From: Collinsella aerofaciens
Lineage (GTDB): Bacteria > Actinomycetota > Coriobacteriia > Coriobacteriales > Coriobacteriaceae
Direction: 5' to 3'
DNA: 23,292 bases
Assembly (NCBI RefSeq): GCF_901212495.1
Contig: NZ_CAAKNY010000079.1
Coordinates: 18,100-41,391, forward strand
The position numbers were made by a program, and so were the translations under genes. The notes under the pieces are model-generated. The model was not told where the DNA came from, made no database searches, and was given only the letters and a program-made list of their open reading frames with translations. This document shows positions 1 through 6,041 of the stretch, in pieces (the stretch's first letter is position 1; each line of letters starts with the position of its first letter).

Positions 1-16
1 CATCGATGTGTTGGCA

Positions 17-165
17 ACGCCAGCGAGCGGACCGCATTTGAGACAAGGTGGCGTGAAACGAAAGGGCGCTGACCTTCTGGTCGCGCCCTTGAAGTTGAAC
101 GTCAGATTGTCCAAATGTGGCCCGCGCAGCGACGAGCCGTTACGCGGTTCGTAGAACCGCGTAAC
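17..165 (-). repeat. Structured intergenic repeat, copy 1 (after lysS)
   Basis: This non-coding element begins two bases after the lysS stop codon and matches the element at 4655-4804 along its whole length. Three paired regions are visible. A 12-bp perfect hairpin (139-150 with 154-165, 3-nt loop) lies next to the lysS stop. An outer stem pairs 27-40 with 112-125, with one mismatch and one G-U wobble. An inner hairpin pairs 62-68 with 84-90 and 71-74 with 79-82. Unpaired words such as CAAGGTG and CAGATTG are shared with copy 2. No T-run follows the hairpin on the minus strand, so it is not an ordinary intrinsic terminator. Function unknown. Confidence 0.75.
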
Positions 166-167
166 TC

Positions 168-2132
168 TTAATACATCTTTGCGCCGGCAGGGATGGAAGC
201 GTCGAGCTGGATCAGGTTGAGGCGCTCCTCGCCCTCCTCCTCGTGGATAGCGCTGATCAGCATGCCGCAGCTGGGGATACCCATCATCTTGCGCGGGGGC
301 AGATTGGTGATGGCAAGCAAGGTCTTGCCGACCAAGTCCTCGGGCTCGTAATAACCGTGAATACCGGAAAGGATGGTGCGGTCGGTGCCGGTGCCGTCAT
401 CGAGCGTAAAGTTCAGCAGCTTCTTGGACTTCTTGACGGCCTCGCATGCCTTGACCTTCACGGCGCGGAAGTCGCTCTTGGAGAAGGTATCAAAGTCGAC
501 GAACTCCTCAAACAGCGGCTCGACGGCAATCTTGGAATAATCAACCGTGGGCTTGAGCGGCTTGACGAAGGGGCTCGCGGTGTTGCCGGCCTCGGCAGCC
601 TTGGCAGCAGCGGCACCGGACTGGAAACCCTTCTCGGGCTTCATGTGCGGGAACAGCAGCACGTCGCGGATGGAAGCCTGGTTGGTGAGCAGCATGACCA
701 CACGGTCGATACCGATACCGATGCCGCCCGCGGGAGGCATACCGTATTCGAGGGCGCGCACGTAATCCTCGTCGTACTCCATGGCCTCGTCGTCGCCACC
801 GGCCTTCTCGGCCATCTGGGCAGCGAAGCGCTCGGCCTGGTCGACCGGGTCGTTGAGCTCAGAGAACGCGTTCGCGTACTCGTGGCCGGCGATGACCAGC
901 TCAAAGCGATGGGTCAGGCGCGGGTCATCCTCAAAGCGCTTGGCAAGCGGGCTAACCTCGATGGGGTAATCGCACACAAAGGTGGGGTTGACGATGGTGT
1001 CCTCGCCCAGCTCGTCATAGATCTCGGCGATGATCTTGCCGGCAGTCCACTCAGGCTTGATTTCCAGGCCCTTCTCGCGTGCGGCGGCAGCAAGCTCCTC
1101 AACCGGCGTGTCGATGGTGACCGGCTTGCCAATCACGTCAGAAACGATATCGGTCATGGAACGACTGGCCCACTCGCCGGACAGATCGATGGTCTGGCCC
1201 TGGTACTCGATAACCTCGGGGTTGCCGATAGCCTTGTTAGCGGCCTTAATGACACCCTGGGCGAGCGCCTTCATGCCCTCGAGATCGGAGAAGGCACGGT
1301 AGGCCTCCATCGTGGTGAACTCGGGATTGTGGGTAAGGTCCATGCCCTCGTTGCGGAAGATACGACCGATTTCGAACACGCGCTCAAAGCCGCCGACGAT
1401 GCAGCGCTTGAGGTGCAGCTCGGTGGCGATACGCAGGTAGCATTCCTGATCGAGCGCGTTGAAGTGCGTGATGAACGGCTTGGCAGTAGCTCCGCCCTGG
1501 ATGGTCTGCAGGATAGGAGTCTCGACCTCCATGTAGCCATCGGACTCCATAAAGCGGCGGAATGTGGAGAGGATCTGCGAGCGCTTGCGGAAGGTCTCGC
1601 GAACGTCATCGTTGGCGATCAGGTCGACATAGCGCTGACGATAGCGGGTCTCTTTGTCGGAGAGACCGTGGAACTTCTCGGGCAACGGGCGAACGGCCTT
1701 GGACAGCAGCGTCGCGCTCTTAGGGGCAACGGAAAGCTGGCCACGCTGGGTGCGCACGACTACGCCGGTCACGCCCAGGATGTCGCCCAAGTCGAGGGCC
1801 TTGAGCGTGTTCCAGGCGGCGTCATCCATATCGTTGATGCGGCAGAACAGCTGGATCTCGCCGGTCGCGTCGCGCACGACGATGAACATGATCTTGCCCT
1901 GACCGCGCTTGGCGACCACACGGCCGCCGATCTTCACGACGTCCTCGGTGTCCTCGCCATCGGCGAGCTCGGCGTACTTAGTCTCGATGTCGACGACGTA
2001 GTCCTCAATCTCGGAGTGCTCGGGATACGGGTTCTGGCCCGCCTCGAACAGGGAGGCACGCTTGGCCAGGCGGGTGGCGCGCTCGTCGTTGAGCGTCGAT
2101 GCCTGATCGGCGGCGTTCTGGTTTTCTGCCAT
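168..2132 (-). CDS. lysS: Lysyl-tRNA synthetase (class II) with C-terminal tRNA-binding domain
   Basis: It attaches lysine to tRNA-Lys in the cytoplasm. The protein has 654 residues against about 500 for a standard bacterial LysRS. An N-terminal OB-fold anticodon domain (about 65-165) precedes the class II core. Motif 2 is visible as FRNEGMDLTHNPEFTTMEAY, and motif 3 as the GGIGIGIDRVVMLLT stretch. About 125 extra residues (roughly 530-654) resemble the Trbp111 or MetRS C-terminal tRNA-binding OB-fold, with the features DFRAVKV, LVGKTLLAITNLPPRKMMGI and GMLISA. An Ala/Gly-rich linker joins the two parts. The start at 2132 is chosen because AGGAG stands 8 nt upstream; the frame stays open further upstream but overlaps greA and lacks family similarity. 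greA lies 79 nt upstream, with a hairpin between them. Confidence 0.95.
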   Translation of the reverse strand: MAENQNAADQASTLNDERATRLAKRASLFEAGQNPYPEHSEIEDYVVDIETKYAELADGEDTEDVVKIGGRVVAKRGQGKIMFIVVRDATGEIQLFCRINDMDDAAWNTLKALDLGDILGVTGVVVRTQRGQLSVAPKSATLLSKAVRPLPEKFHGLSDKETRYRQRYVDLIANDDVRETFRKRSQILSTFRRFMESDGYMEVETPILQTIQGGATAKPFITHFNALDQECYLRIATELHLKRCIVGGFERVFEIGRIFRNEGMDLTHNPEFTTMEAYRAFSDLEGMKALAQGVIKAANKAIGNPEVIEYQGQTIDLSGEWASRSMTDIVSDVIGKPVTIDTPVEELAAAAREKGLEIKPEWTAGKIIAEIYDELGEDTIVNPTFVCDYPIEVSPLAKRFEDDPRLTHRFELVIAGHEYANAFSELNDPVDQAERFAAQMAEKAGGDDEAMEYDEDYVRALEYGMPPAGGIGIGIDRVVMLLTNQASIRDVLLFPHMKPEKGFQSGAAAAKAAEAGNTASPFVKPLKPTVDYSKIAVEPLFEEFVDFDTFSKSDFRAVKVKACEAVKKSKKLLNFTLDDGTGTDRTILSGIHGYYEPEDLVGKTLLAITNLPPRKMMGIPSCGMLISAIHEEEGEERLNLIQLDASIPAGAKMY

Positions 2133-2150
2133 AAGATAGCTCCTCAAACT

Positions 2151-2183
2151 AAAACGCTCCCCAGGATTCGGTCCCAGGGAGCG
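2151..2183 (-). terminator. Terminator- or attenuator-like hairpin between greA and lysS
   Basis: The arms CGCTCCC (2155-2161) and GGGAGCG (2177-2183) form a 7-bp stem with an imperfectly paired interior. On the minus strand TTTT (2151-2154) follows directly. It sits between the greA stop and the lysS ribosome binding site, so it could end greA transcripts or partly attenuate lysS. The T-run is short, so efficiency is uncertain. Confidence 0.5.
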
Positions 2184-2211
2184 AAAACATACCTTTACGC
2201 GGGACCGTGGT

Positions 2212-2682
2212 CTAGCGTGCGATCTTGGCGATGGTGTAGATACGGGTCTTGCCGGAAGGCGTAACGACCTCGACGGAGTCGCCCTCGCCATGACCGATGA
2301 TGGCGTGGCCGACCGGAGACTCGTTGGAGATCTTGTGCTCGAGCGAGTTGGTCTCAGTGGTACCGACAAGCGTGACGTCCATGAGCTCACCGTTGGGGTC
2401 AACCAGGGTGACGGTCGAGCCAATGGAGACGGTCAGGTCGCCCGTGCTGGCAGCGATCTGAGCGTTGGCGAGGATGGCCTGGATCTCGGCGATACGAGCG
2501 GCGTTCTGGGCCTGCTTGTCCTTGGCGGCATCGTACTCGGAGTTCTCCGAAAGGTCGCCGAACGCGCGGGCTTCCTTGATGTCCTCGACGATCTCCTTGG
2601 CGTAATCGCCCTCACGCCAAGCGAGCTCCTCGACGAGCTTCTGGCGGCCCTCAGCGGTCAGTACGATCTGGCTTGCGTCCAT
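2212..2682 (-). CDS. greA: Transcript cleavage factor GreA
   Basis: GreA enters the RNA polymerase secondary channel and triggers cleavage of the 3' end of backtracked RNA. The 156-residue product has the usual length. The N-terminal coiled coil (about 1-75) carries the tip signature ARAFGDLSENSEYDAAKDKQ, including the acidic D43 and E46 that position the catalytic metal. The C-terminal FKBP-like domain includes NESPVGHAIIGH and the closing GDSVEV and YTI strands. The ATG at 2682 is preceded by GGGGAG at suitable spacing. lysS lies 79 nt downstream. A perfect TTGACA stands upstream (2718-2723, reading minus), but no good -10 sits at the right distance, so the promoter is unresolved. The terminator of tatA lies just beyond. 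Confidence 0.95.
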   Translation of the reverse strand: MDASQIVLTAEGRQKLVEELAWREGDYAKEIVEDIKEARAFGDLSENSEYDAAKDKQAQNAARIAEIQAILANAQIAASTGDLTVSIGSTVTLVDPNGELMDVTLVGTTETNSLEHKISNESPVGHAIIGHGEGDSVEVVTPSGKTRIYTIAKIAR

Positions 2683-2730
2683 ACGGATATCTCCCCAACT
2701 CTGATGTAACGATCAACTGTCAACAAAACG

Positions 2731-2763
2731 AAAAAGACCGGCTAGCCTGCGGGCAAGCCGGTC
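2731..2763 (-). terminator. Intrinsic terminator of tatA
   Basis: An 8-bp perfect stem, GACCGGCT (2736-2743) with AGCCGGTC (2756-2763), is followed on the minus strand by five Ts (2731-2735) and then CGTTTTG. It lies 25 nt beyond the tatA stop and separates tatA from greA. Confidence 0.85.
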
Positions 2764-2788
2764 AGGTGCTCACCCCAAAGGGATGGGA

Positions 2789-3064
2789 CTACTCTGCGTC
2801 CGCGTCGCTGTCCTCTGCCTTCTTTTGCTTGGCGGCAGCGAGCTTGGCCTCGAGCTCTGCGATCTCCTTGTCCTCCTTGGACTCCTCGACCACAACGTCC
2901 TCGGCCTGCTTGGTTTCGCCCTTATCATCGCCCTCCATACCTTCGCGGATATTCTTGACGGTAGAGCCGAGGGACTTACCGAGCTTCGGCAGGTTCTTGG
3001 GCCCAAAGATAATCAGGACAACGACGAGAATAATGATGAGCTCAGGAGCCCTCAGTCCAAACAT
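2789..3064 (-). CDS. tatA: Twin-arginine translocation protein TatA/TatE family
   Basis: TatA oligomers form the passage for folded proteins carrying a twin-arginine signal peptide, working with a TatC receptor that is not in this window. The 91-residue product begins with a short N-terminus and one membrane segment (about residues 8-20, [13 protein letters not shown]). The family hallmark [14 protein letters not shown] follows (20-33) as the hinge and amphipathic helix. The rest is an acidic, Lys-rich tail (45-91) that is probably flexible or helical. The start at 3064 is supported by GGAGG 6 nt upstream and by the family's short N-terminus; the frame continues open upstream through the tRNA-Pro gene, which is not credible coding. 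It appears to be a single-gene unit with its own promoter and terminator. Confidence 0.93.
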   Translation of the reverse strand: MFGLRAPELIIILVVVLIIFGPKNLPKLGKSLGSTVKNIREGMEGDDKGETKQAEDVVVEESKEDKEIAELEAKLAAAKQKKAEDSDADAE

Positions 3065-3100
3065 GTAGACCTCCACAATACAGCGAGACAAGCTCGAATG

Positions 3101-3129
3101 AGTATACCGCGGGTATCGCGGTATCACAA
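3101..3129 (-). promoter_or_regulatory. tatA promoter with internal dyad
   Basis: On the minus strand -35 TTGTGA (3124-3129) and -10 TATACT (3101-3106) are separated by 17 bp. A perfect 8-bp inverted repeat, ATACCGCG (3104-3111) and CGCGGTAT (3117-3124) with a 5-nt centre, fills the space between the two hexamers. That is the typical place for a repressor site, but no regulator can be named. Confidence 0.7.
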
Positions 3130-3137
3130 CAATAGCT

Positions 3138-3165
3138 AAAAAAAGGGACCGCAAGAAGCGGTCCC
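3138..3165 (-). terminator. Intrinsic terminator of tRNA-Pro
   Basis: An 8-bp perfect stem, GGGACCGC (3145-3152) with GCGGTCCC (3158-3165) and a 5-nt loop, is followed on the minus strand by seven Ts (3138-3144). It lies 12 nt after the tRNA 3' end. Confidence 0.9.
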
Positions 3166-3176
3166 TCCTCGTGCTC

Positions 3177-3253
3177 TGGTCGGGTTGACTGGATTTGAAC
3201 CAGCGACCCCTGCGTCCCGAACGCAGTGCTCTACCAAACTGAGCCACAACCCG
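3177..3253 (-). tRNA. tRNA-Pro (CGG)
   Basis: A complete cloverleaf is visible on the minus strand. The acceptor CGGGTTG pairs with CAACCCG, the D stem is GCTC/GAGC, and the anticodon stem CTGCG/CGCAG encloses the loop TTCGGGA with anticodon CGG. The T arm is GCTGG-TTCAAAT-CCAGT. The 3' ACCA is encoded in the DNA (discriminator A at 3180, CCA at 3177-3179). It reads CCG codons. Confidence 0.95.
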
Positions 3254-3264
3254 TTAGCTCGACT

Positions 3265-3294
3265 ATAATAACAAAGATCTCCGTCGTGTGCCAG
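3265..3294 (-). promoter_or_regulatory. Probable tRNA-Pro promoter
   Basis: On the minus strand -35 CTGGCA (3289-3294) and -10 TATTAT (3265-3270) are separated by 18 bp, and the tRNA begins 11 bp after the -10. The -10 matches consensus at 5 of 6 positions and the -35 at 4 of 6. Confidence 0.5.
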
Positions 3295-3302
3295 AGAAAT
3301 TT

Positions 3303-4199
3303 TTACTTCTTTGGCGCTTCAATGCGAACCGTGTTGGGAATGAACTCCGTCGCGCAGGCCCACCAGCCGTTTTGTTGAGCGTCTGCCGCAAGATTGACTG
3401 CCGTGGCGGCGGTATCGCAGAGAGCAAACGAACAGGCACCCGAACCGCACACGTCTGCGGCAATAGTACCGTCCTGTGAATGAAGCCAGTCGAGCACCGT
3501 TTGAATCCGCGGCTCCATCTGCGCGGAAATGACACCCAGGTTGTTATGGACGAGCGCGTAGGCCGCCTCTGCGTCTCCCGAGCGAAGAGCGGATGCAATC
3601 GCTCCGGGCTTGTCCGCAGGCGCTGGGGTCTCGTCAAAACGTCGATAGGCTTCAATGGTTGAAACGCTTGCCTCGCGCGGCTTAACCAGTACGACGGGCG
3701 TCGTGGGCAGCGCAGGGTACTCAGTTGCCAGCACGTCTCCCCCACCCACGTAGAACGCAGGGCTCGCGTGCAAAAAGAACGGGACGTCGGCGCCAATGCC
3801 GCGCGCGATGTTGTCCAGCGCGGGATCGGCACGGTCGATGCCCCAACGCTCCGCCAAGGCGACAATGACCGCCGCGGCATCCGTCGAAGGACCGCCCAGG
3901 CCGGCACACAACGGGATGCTCTTCTCGATCGTGATGCAGACATTGGCTTCGCGACCATAATGCTCGGCCATAGCAGCGGCCGCACGATACGCCGTATTCT
4001 TTTGCATAGGAAAGTCGGATGCCGGAATCGTCTGGACGGTCAGCGCCTGTGCCGGCGTGACCGTCACGGTATCGGCAAGACCGACGGCTGCCATCAGGGA
4101 ATCGACCTTATGGTAGCCGCGGTCGTCGCGCGCGGTATGAACCCCCAGATAGAGGTTGATCTTTGCCGGCGCGGAAAGGGTCAGGGACCAATCGGTCAC
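3303..4199 (-). CDS. ispE: 4-diphosphocytidyl-2-C-methyl-D-erythritol kinase
   Basis: This GHMP kinase phosphorylates the 2-OH of CDP-methylerythritol in the non-mevalonate isoprenoid pathway. The 298-residue length fits the family. The N-terminal APAKINLYLGV (10-20) holds the conserved lysine. The glycine-rich ATP loop is PLCAGLGGPSTDAAA (96-110); the usual form is GLGGGSSDAA, so this copy has Pro and Thr where Gly and Ser are common. A GADVPFFL segment follows. The start is GTG at 4199, two bases after the veg stop codon; AGGAG inside the end of veg stands 8 nt upstream, so translation is probably coupled to veg. The same function is often annotated next to veg in Gram-positive genomes, which supports the call. 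Confidence 0.93.
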   Translation of the reverse strand: MTDWSLTLSAPAKINLYLGVHTARDDRGYHKVDSLMAAVGLADTVTVTPAQALTVQTIPASDFPMQKNTAYRAAAAMAEHYGREANVCITIEKSIPLCAGLGGPSTDAAAVIVALAERWGIDRADPALDNIARGIGADVPFFLHASPAFYVGGGDVLATEYPALPTTPVVLVKPREASVSTIEAYRRFDETPAPADKPGAIASALRSGDAEAAYALVHNNLGVISAQMEPRIQTVLDWLHSQDGTIAADVCGSGACSFALCDTAATAVNLAADAQQNGWWACATEFIPNTVRIEAPKK

Positions 4200-4201
4200 C
4201 G

Positions 4202-4498
4202 CTAGTGCTCCTCGAGCTGATTGCCGAGCGGGGTAAAAATGTGCTCGCCGCTCTCGGGGTCGAACAGCTCGACCTGGCCGGTGAGAACATCAATATATTG
4301 GTAGGACTGACGCGACTTGCGGCCACGGCGCTCGTCGACCTCGACGATAAAGACTGCCGGATGGACGCTCTTGATGGTGCCCATGCGCTCGACGACGCGG
4401 GTGCGGCCCATGTTGGCCTTCACTTTAACGCGATCGCCCACCATATCGGTCAGCTTCTCGTGGATGTCGTCGACGTGATTGACTTCCATCTCTTCCAT
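4202..4498 (-). CDS. veg: Veg family protein
   Basis: Small protein of 98 residues, similar to Bacillus subtilis Veg, which has been linked to biofilm gene control; its biochemical role is unclear. The core shows KLTDMVGDRVKVKANMGRTR, then an ERMGTIKSVHPAVFIVEV strand set and SYQYIDVLTGQVELF, which matches the Veg pattern. The ATG at 4498 is chosen because GGAGG stands 8 nt upstream. A TTG eight codons earlier in the same frame would give 106 residues but has no clear binding site, and the next ATG three codons later is also possible. ispE follows after two bases, so the two genes form a small operon. Confidence 0.85.
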   Translation of the reverse strand: MEEMEVNHVDDIHEKLTDMVGDRVKVKANMGRTRVVERMGTIKSVHPAVFIVEVDERRGRKSRQSYQYIDVLTGQVELFDPESGEHIFTPLGNQLEEH

Positions 4499-4565
4499 GA
4501 ACAGGGCCTCCAGAAGGTGCAATTCAAAAAGGGGATAATACCCCTAAGATAGACAAAACTCTAAT

Positions 4566-4595
4566 ACTGTAGCACCCTGCTGCCGTCATACGCAA
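4566..4595 (-). promoter_or_regulatory. Possible veg-ispE promoter
   Basis: On the minus strand -35 TTGCGT (4590-4595), an 18-bp spacer and -10 TACAGT (4566-4571) preceded by TGC form an extended -10 promoter. The -35 lies in the end of a dispersed repeat fragment (4591-4622). Moderate match only. Confidence 0.4.
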
Positions 4596-4622
4596 GTAGT
4601 TAAATAAGCCCCGTCCCAAATT
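4591..4622. repeat. Dispersed repeat fragment (GCCCCGTCCCAAATT type), copy 1
   Basis: About 32 bp here align with 19072-19104. The last 15 bases, GCCCCGTCCCAAATT, are identical and the rest differs by a few substitutions and one-base gaps. Both copies are in intergenic DNA. The core CCCCGTCCC also occurs in the arms of the palindrome at 18986-19064. Confidence 0.6.
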
Positions 4623-4654
4623 CGTACCAGACGACAACCTCACATGACTAGTTC

Positions 4655-4804
4655 ACGTCAGCGAACGGCCACCATTCGAGCCAAGGTGTCGCGAAAGAGG
4701 AGCGACGCGTACTTTTGTACGCGAGCGACGGTTTGAGCGACAGATTGGCCGAATGGTGGCCGTGCAGCGTCGAGTAGTTACGCGGTTTGGTAATACCGCG
4801 TAAC
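4655..4804 (-). repeat. Structured intergenic repeat, copy 2 (after dtd)
   Basis: This copy abuts the dtd stop codon directly. The stems match those of copy 1 in position but differ in sequence. The 3' hairpin pairs 4777-4786 with 4795-4804 (10 bp). The outer stem pairs 4665-4678 with 4750-4763 (14 bp, perfect). The inner hairpin is CGCGTAC (4706-4712), loop TTTT, GTACGCG (4717-4723). Paired bases change together between copies, while unpaired words such as CAAGGTG and CAGATTG are kept. This suggests selection on RNA or single-stranded DNA folding. Confidence 0.75.
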
Positions 4805-5251
4805 CTAAAAGTTGTCGGTATCGAGGACTATGGTGAATGGACCGTCGTTGACGAGGTCGACCTTCATATTGGCGCCGAAGATGCCATGCGCTACGTGCTC
4901 GACGTCCTCGCGCACAAGCGTCAGGAAGTACTCGTAGAGCTCGTTGGCGACATCGGGGGCGCCGGCATCCGTAAACGATGGACGGCGGCCGTGACGGCAA
5001 TCGGCGAACAGCGTGAACTGCGACACCACGAGAACCTCGCCGTCGACATCGGCAAGTGCCAGGTTGGTCTTGCCGTTGTCGTCCTCGTTAATGCGCAAGC
5101 CCCGGAGCTTGCCCCACAGCTTATCGGCCTCGGCGCACGTGTCGCCATGGCCCACGCCCAGCAGTACCAGGTAACCACGGCCAATCTTCCCCACGCACTC
5201 GCCGTCGACCGTCACACCGGCATTGAGCACGCGCTGCACCACCGCACGCAC
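4805..5251 (-). CDS. dtd: D-aminoacyl-tRNA deacylase
   Basis: Dtd hydrolyses the ester bond between D-amino acids (and glycine) and tRNA, a proofreading step in translation. The 148-residue length is normal. Both active-site motifs are visible: SQFTL at 78-82, and NDGPFT at 135-140, the Gly-Pro motif that excludes L-amino acids. The N-terminus MRAVVQRV is typical of the family. The gene starts 3 nt after the rdgB stop codon, so the two are almost certainly co-transcribed; the structured repeat begins immediately after the dtd stop. A protein that clears mischarged tRNA next to one that clears faulty nucleotides makes a quality-control pair. Confidence 0.95.
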   Translation of the reverse strand: MRAVVQRVLNAGVTVDGECVGKIGRGYLVLLGVGHGDTCAEADKLWGKLRGLRINEDDNGKTNLALADVDGEVLVVSQFTLFADCRHGRRPSFTDAGAPDVANELYEYFLTLVREDVEHVAHGIFGANMKVDLVNDGPFTIVLDTDNF

Positions 5252-5254
5252 GGC

Positions 5255-5896
5255 CTACTCCTCGCCCGTCAGCTTGGCAGACAGGTGCTCGAGCGCATGG
5301 AAGCGATGGCTAATGGCGTTCTTCTCGTCCGCCGTCAGTTCGGCCATGGTCTTGCCCGGCGTATCGACCGGCAAGAACAGCGGATCGTAGCCAAAGCCAT
5401 GGTCACCGCGGCCCTCATGCGCGATAACGCCTTCGCAGGCGCCCTCGCCATAGGTGACCAGGCCGTCTGTATCGATAAGCGCGACAACGCTCATAAAGCG
5501 TGCAGTGCGGTCCTCGTCGGCCACACCCTCCAGATTCACGAGCAGCTTGGCATTGTTAGCGGCATCGTCACCGTGCACGCCCGCGTAGCGCGCGCTATAC
5601 ACACCCGGATCGCCATCCAAGGCATCGACAACCAGGCCCGAATCGTCGGCGATGGCCATAAGCCCCGTCTCCTCTACCGCGGCCTGCGCCTTGATGATGG
5701 CGTTATCCAAAAACGTCGTGCCGTTTTCCTCGGGGTCCTCAAAATCGCCCAGCTGGCCGAGCGCCACAAAGCGAACCTCGGGCATAACCTTGCCCAAAAT
5801 GGCCTCGATCTCGGTGAGCTTATGGGCGTTGCCCGTTGCCACGACGATGGTCGCCGCCGGGTCAAGGGTGTCGATGTCAATCTTCTCAAGTGCCAT
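5255..5896 (-). CDS. rdgB: dITP/XTP pyrophosphatase (RdgB/HAM1)
   Basis: It hydrolyses non-canonical purine triphosphates (dITP, ITP, XTP) to monophosphates, keeping them out of DNA and RNA. The 213 residues contain the whole family pattern: ATGNAHKLTEI (20-30) for substrate binding, the FLDNAIIKA helix (62-70), the catalytic ADDSGL (83-88), GDPGVYSARYAG (95-106), GFGYDPLF (167-174) and SHRFHAL (196-202). The N-terminus has about 15 residues more than the shortest homologues. The ATG at 5896 has AAGGAG 7 nt upstream. dtd follows after 3 nt. The rph gene is upstream, but a terminator lies in the 143-nt gap, so rdgB-dtd may have its own promoter, which I could not identify. Confidence 0.94.
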   Translation of the reverse strand: MALEKIDIDTLDPAATIVVATGNAHKLTEIEAILGKVMPEVRFVALGQLGDFEDPEENGTTFLDNAIIKAQAAVEETGLMAIADDSGLVVDALDGDPGVYSARYAGVHGDDAANNAKLLVNLEGVADEDRTARFMSVVALIDTDGLVTYGEGACEGVIAHEGRGDHGFGYDPLFLPVDTPGKTMAELTADEKNAISHRFHALEHLSAKLTGEE

Positions 5897-6004
5897 GAGT
5901 GGTCTCCTTGTCTCTATAGCAATGCCGTGTTGAGGACGACGAGGCCTCGGCCTCTCCCCCTCTTAATCAGCGGCAGTCTTATACTTCGACGTTTTCCCAG
6001 ATAA

Positions 6005-6041
6005 AACCTGCCAAAATAAACCTGTCCCTTTTTGGCAGGTT
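6005..6041 (-). terminator. Terminator overlapping the rph stop codon
   Basis: The perfect 12-bp arms AACCTGCCAAAA (6005-6016) and TTTTGGCAGGTT (6030-6041) enclose a 13-nt loop. The first bases of the stem are part of the rph stop codon. On the minus strand the stem runs into TTTTATCT. It probably ends rph transcripts. Confidence 0.65.

Noticed and set aside
243..2264. Long plus-strand open frame across lysS
   Set aside because: It is the antisense of a clear LysRS; the translation is low-complexity (Gly/Leu/Val/Asp-rich) with no family features. Such frames are usual opposite GC-rich genes. Similar plus-strand frames opposite murE, asnB, argD and argJ were dropped for the same reason.
2133..2423. 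N-terminal extension of lysS into greA
   Set aside because: The extra residues are Ser/Arg/Pro-rich, overlap greA, and a good ribosome binding site precedes the ATG at 2132.
2718..2723. Perfect TTGACA as -35 of a greA promoter
   Set aside because: No acceptable -10 hexamer is found 15-19 bp downstream (AGTTGG lies at 17 bp), so it was not listed as a promoter.
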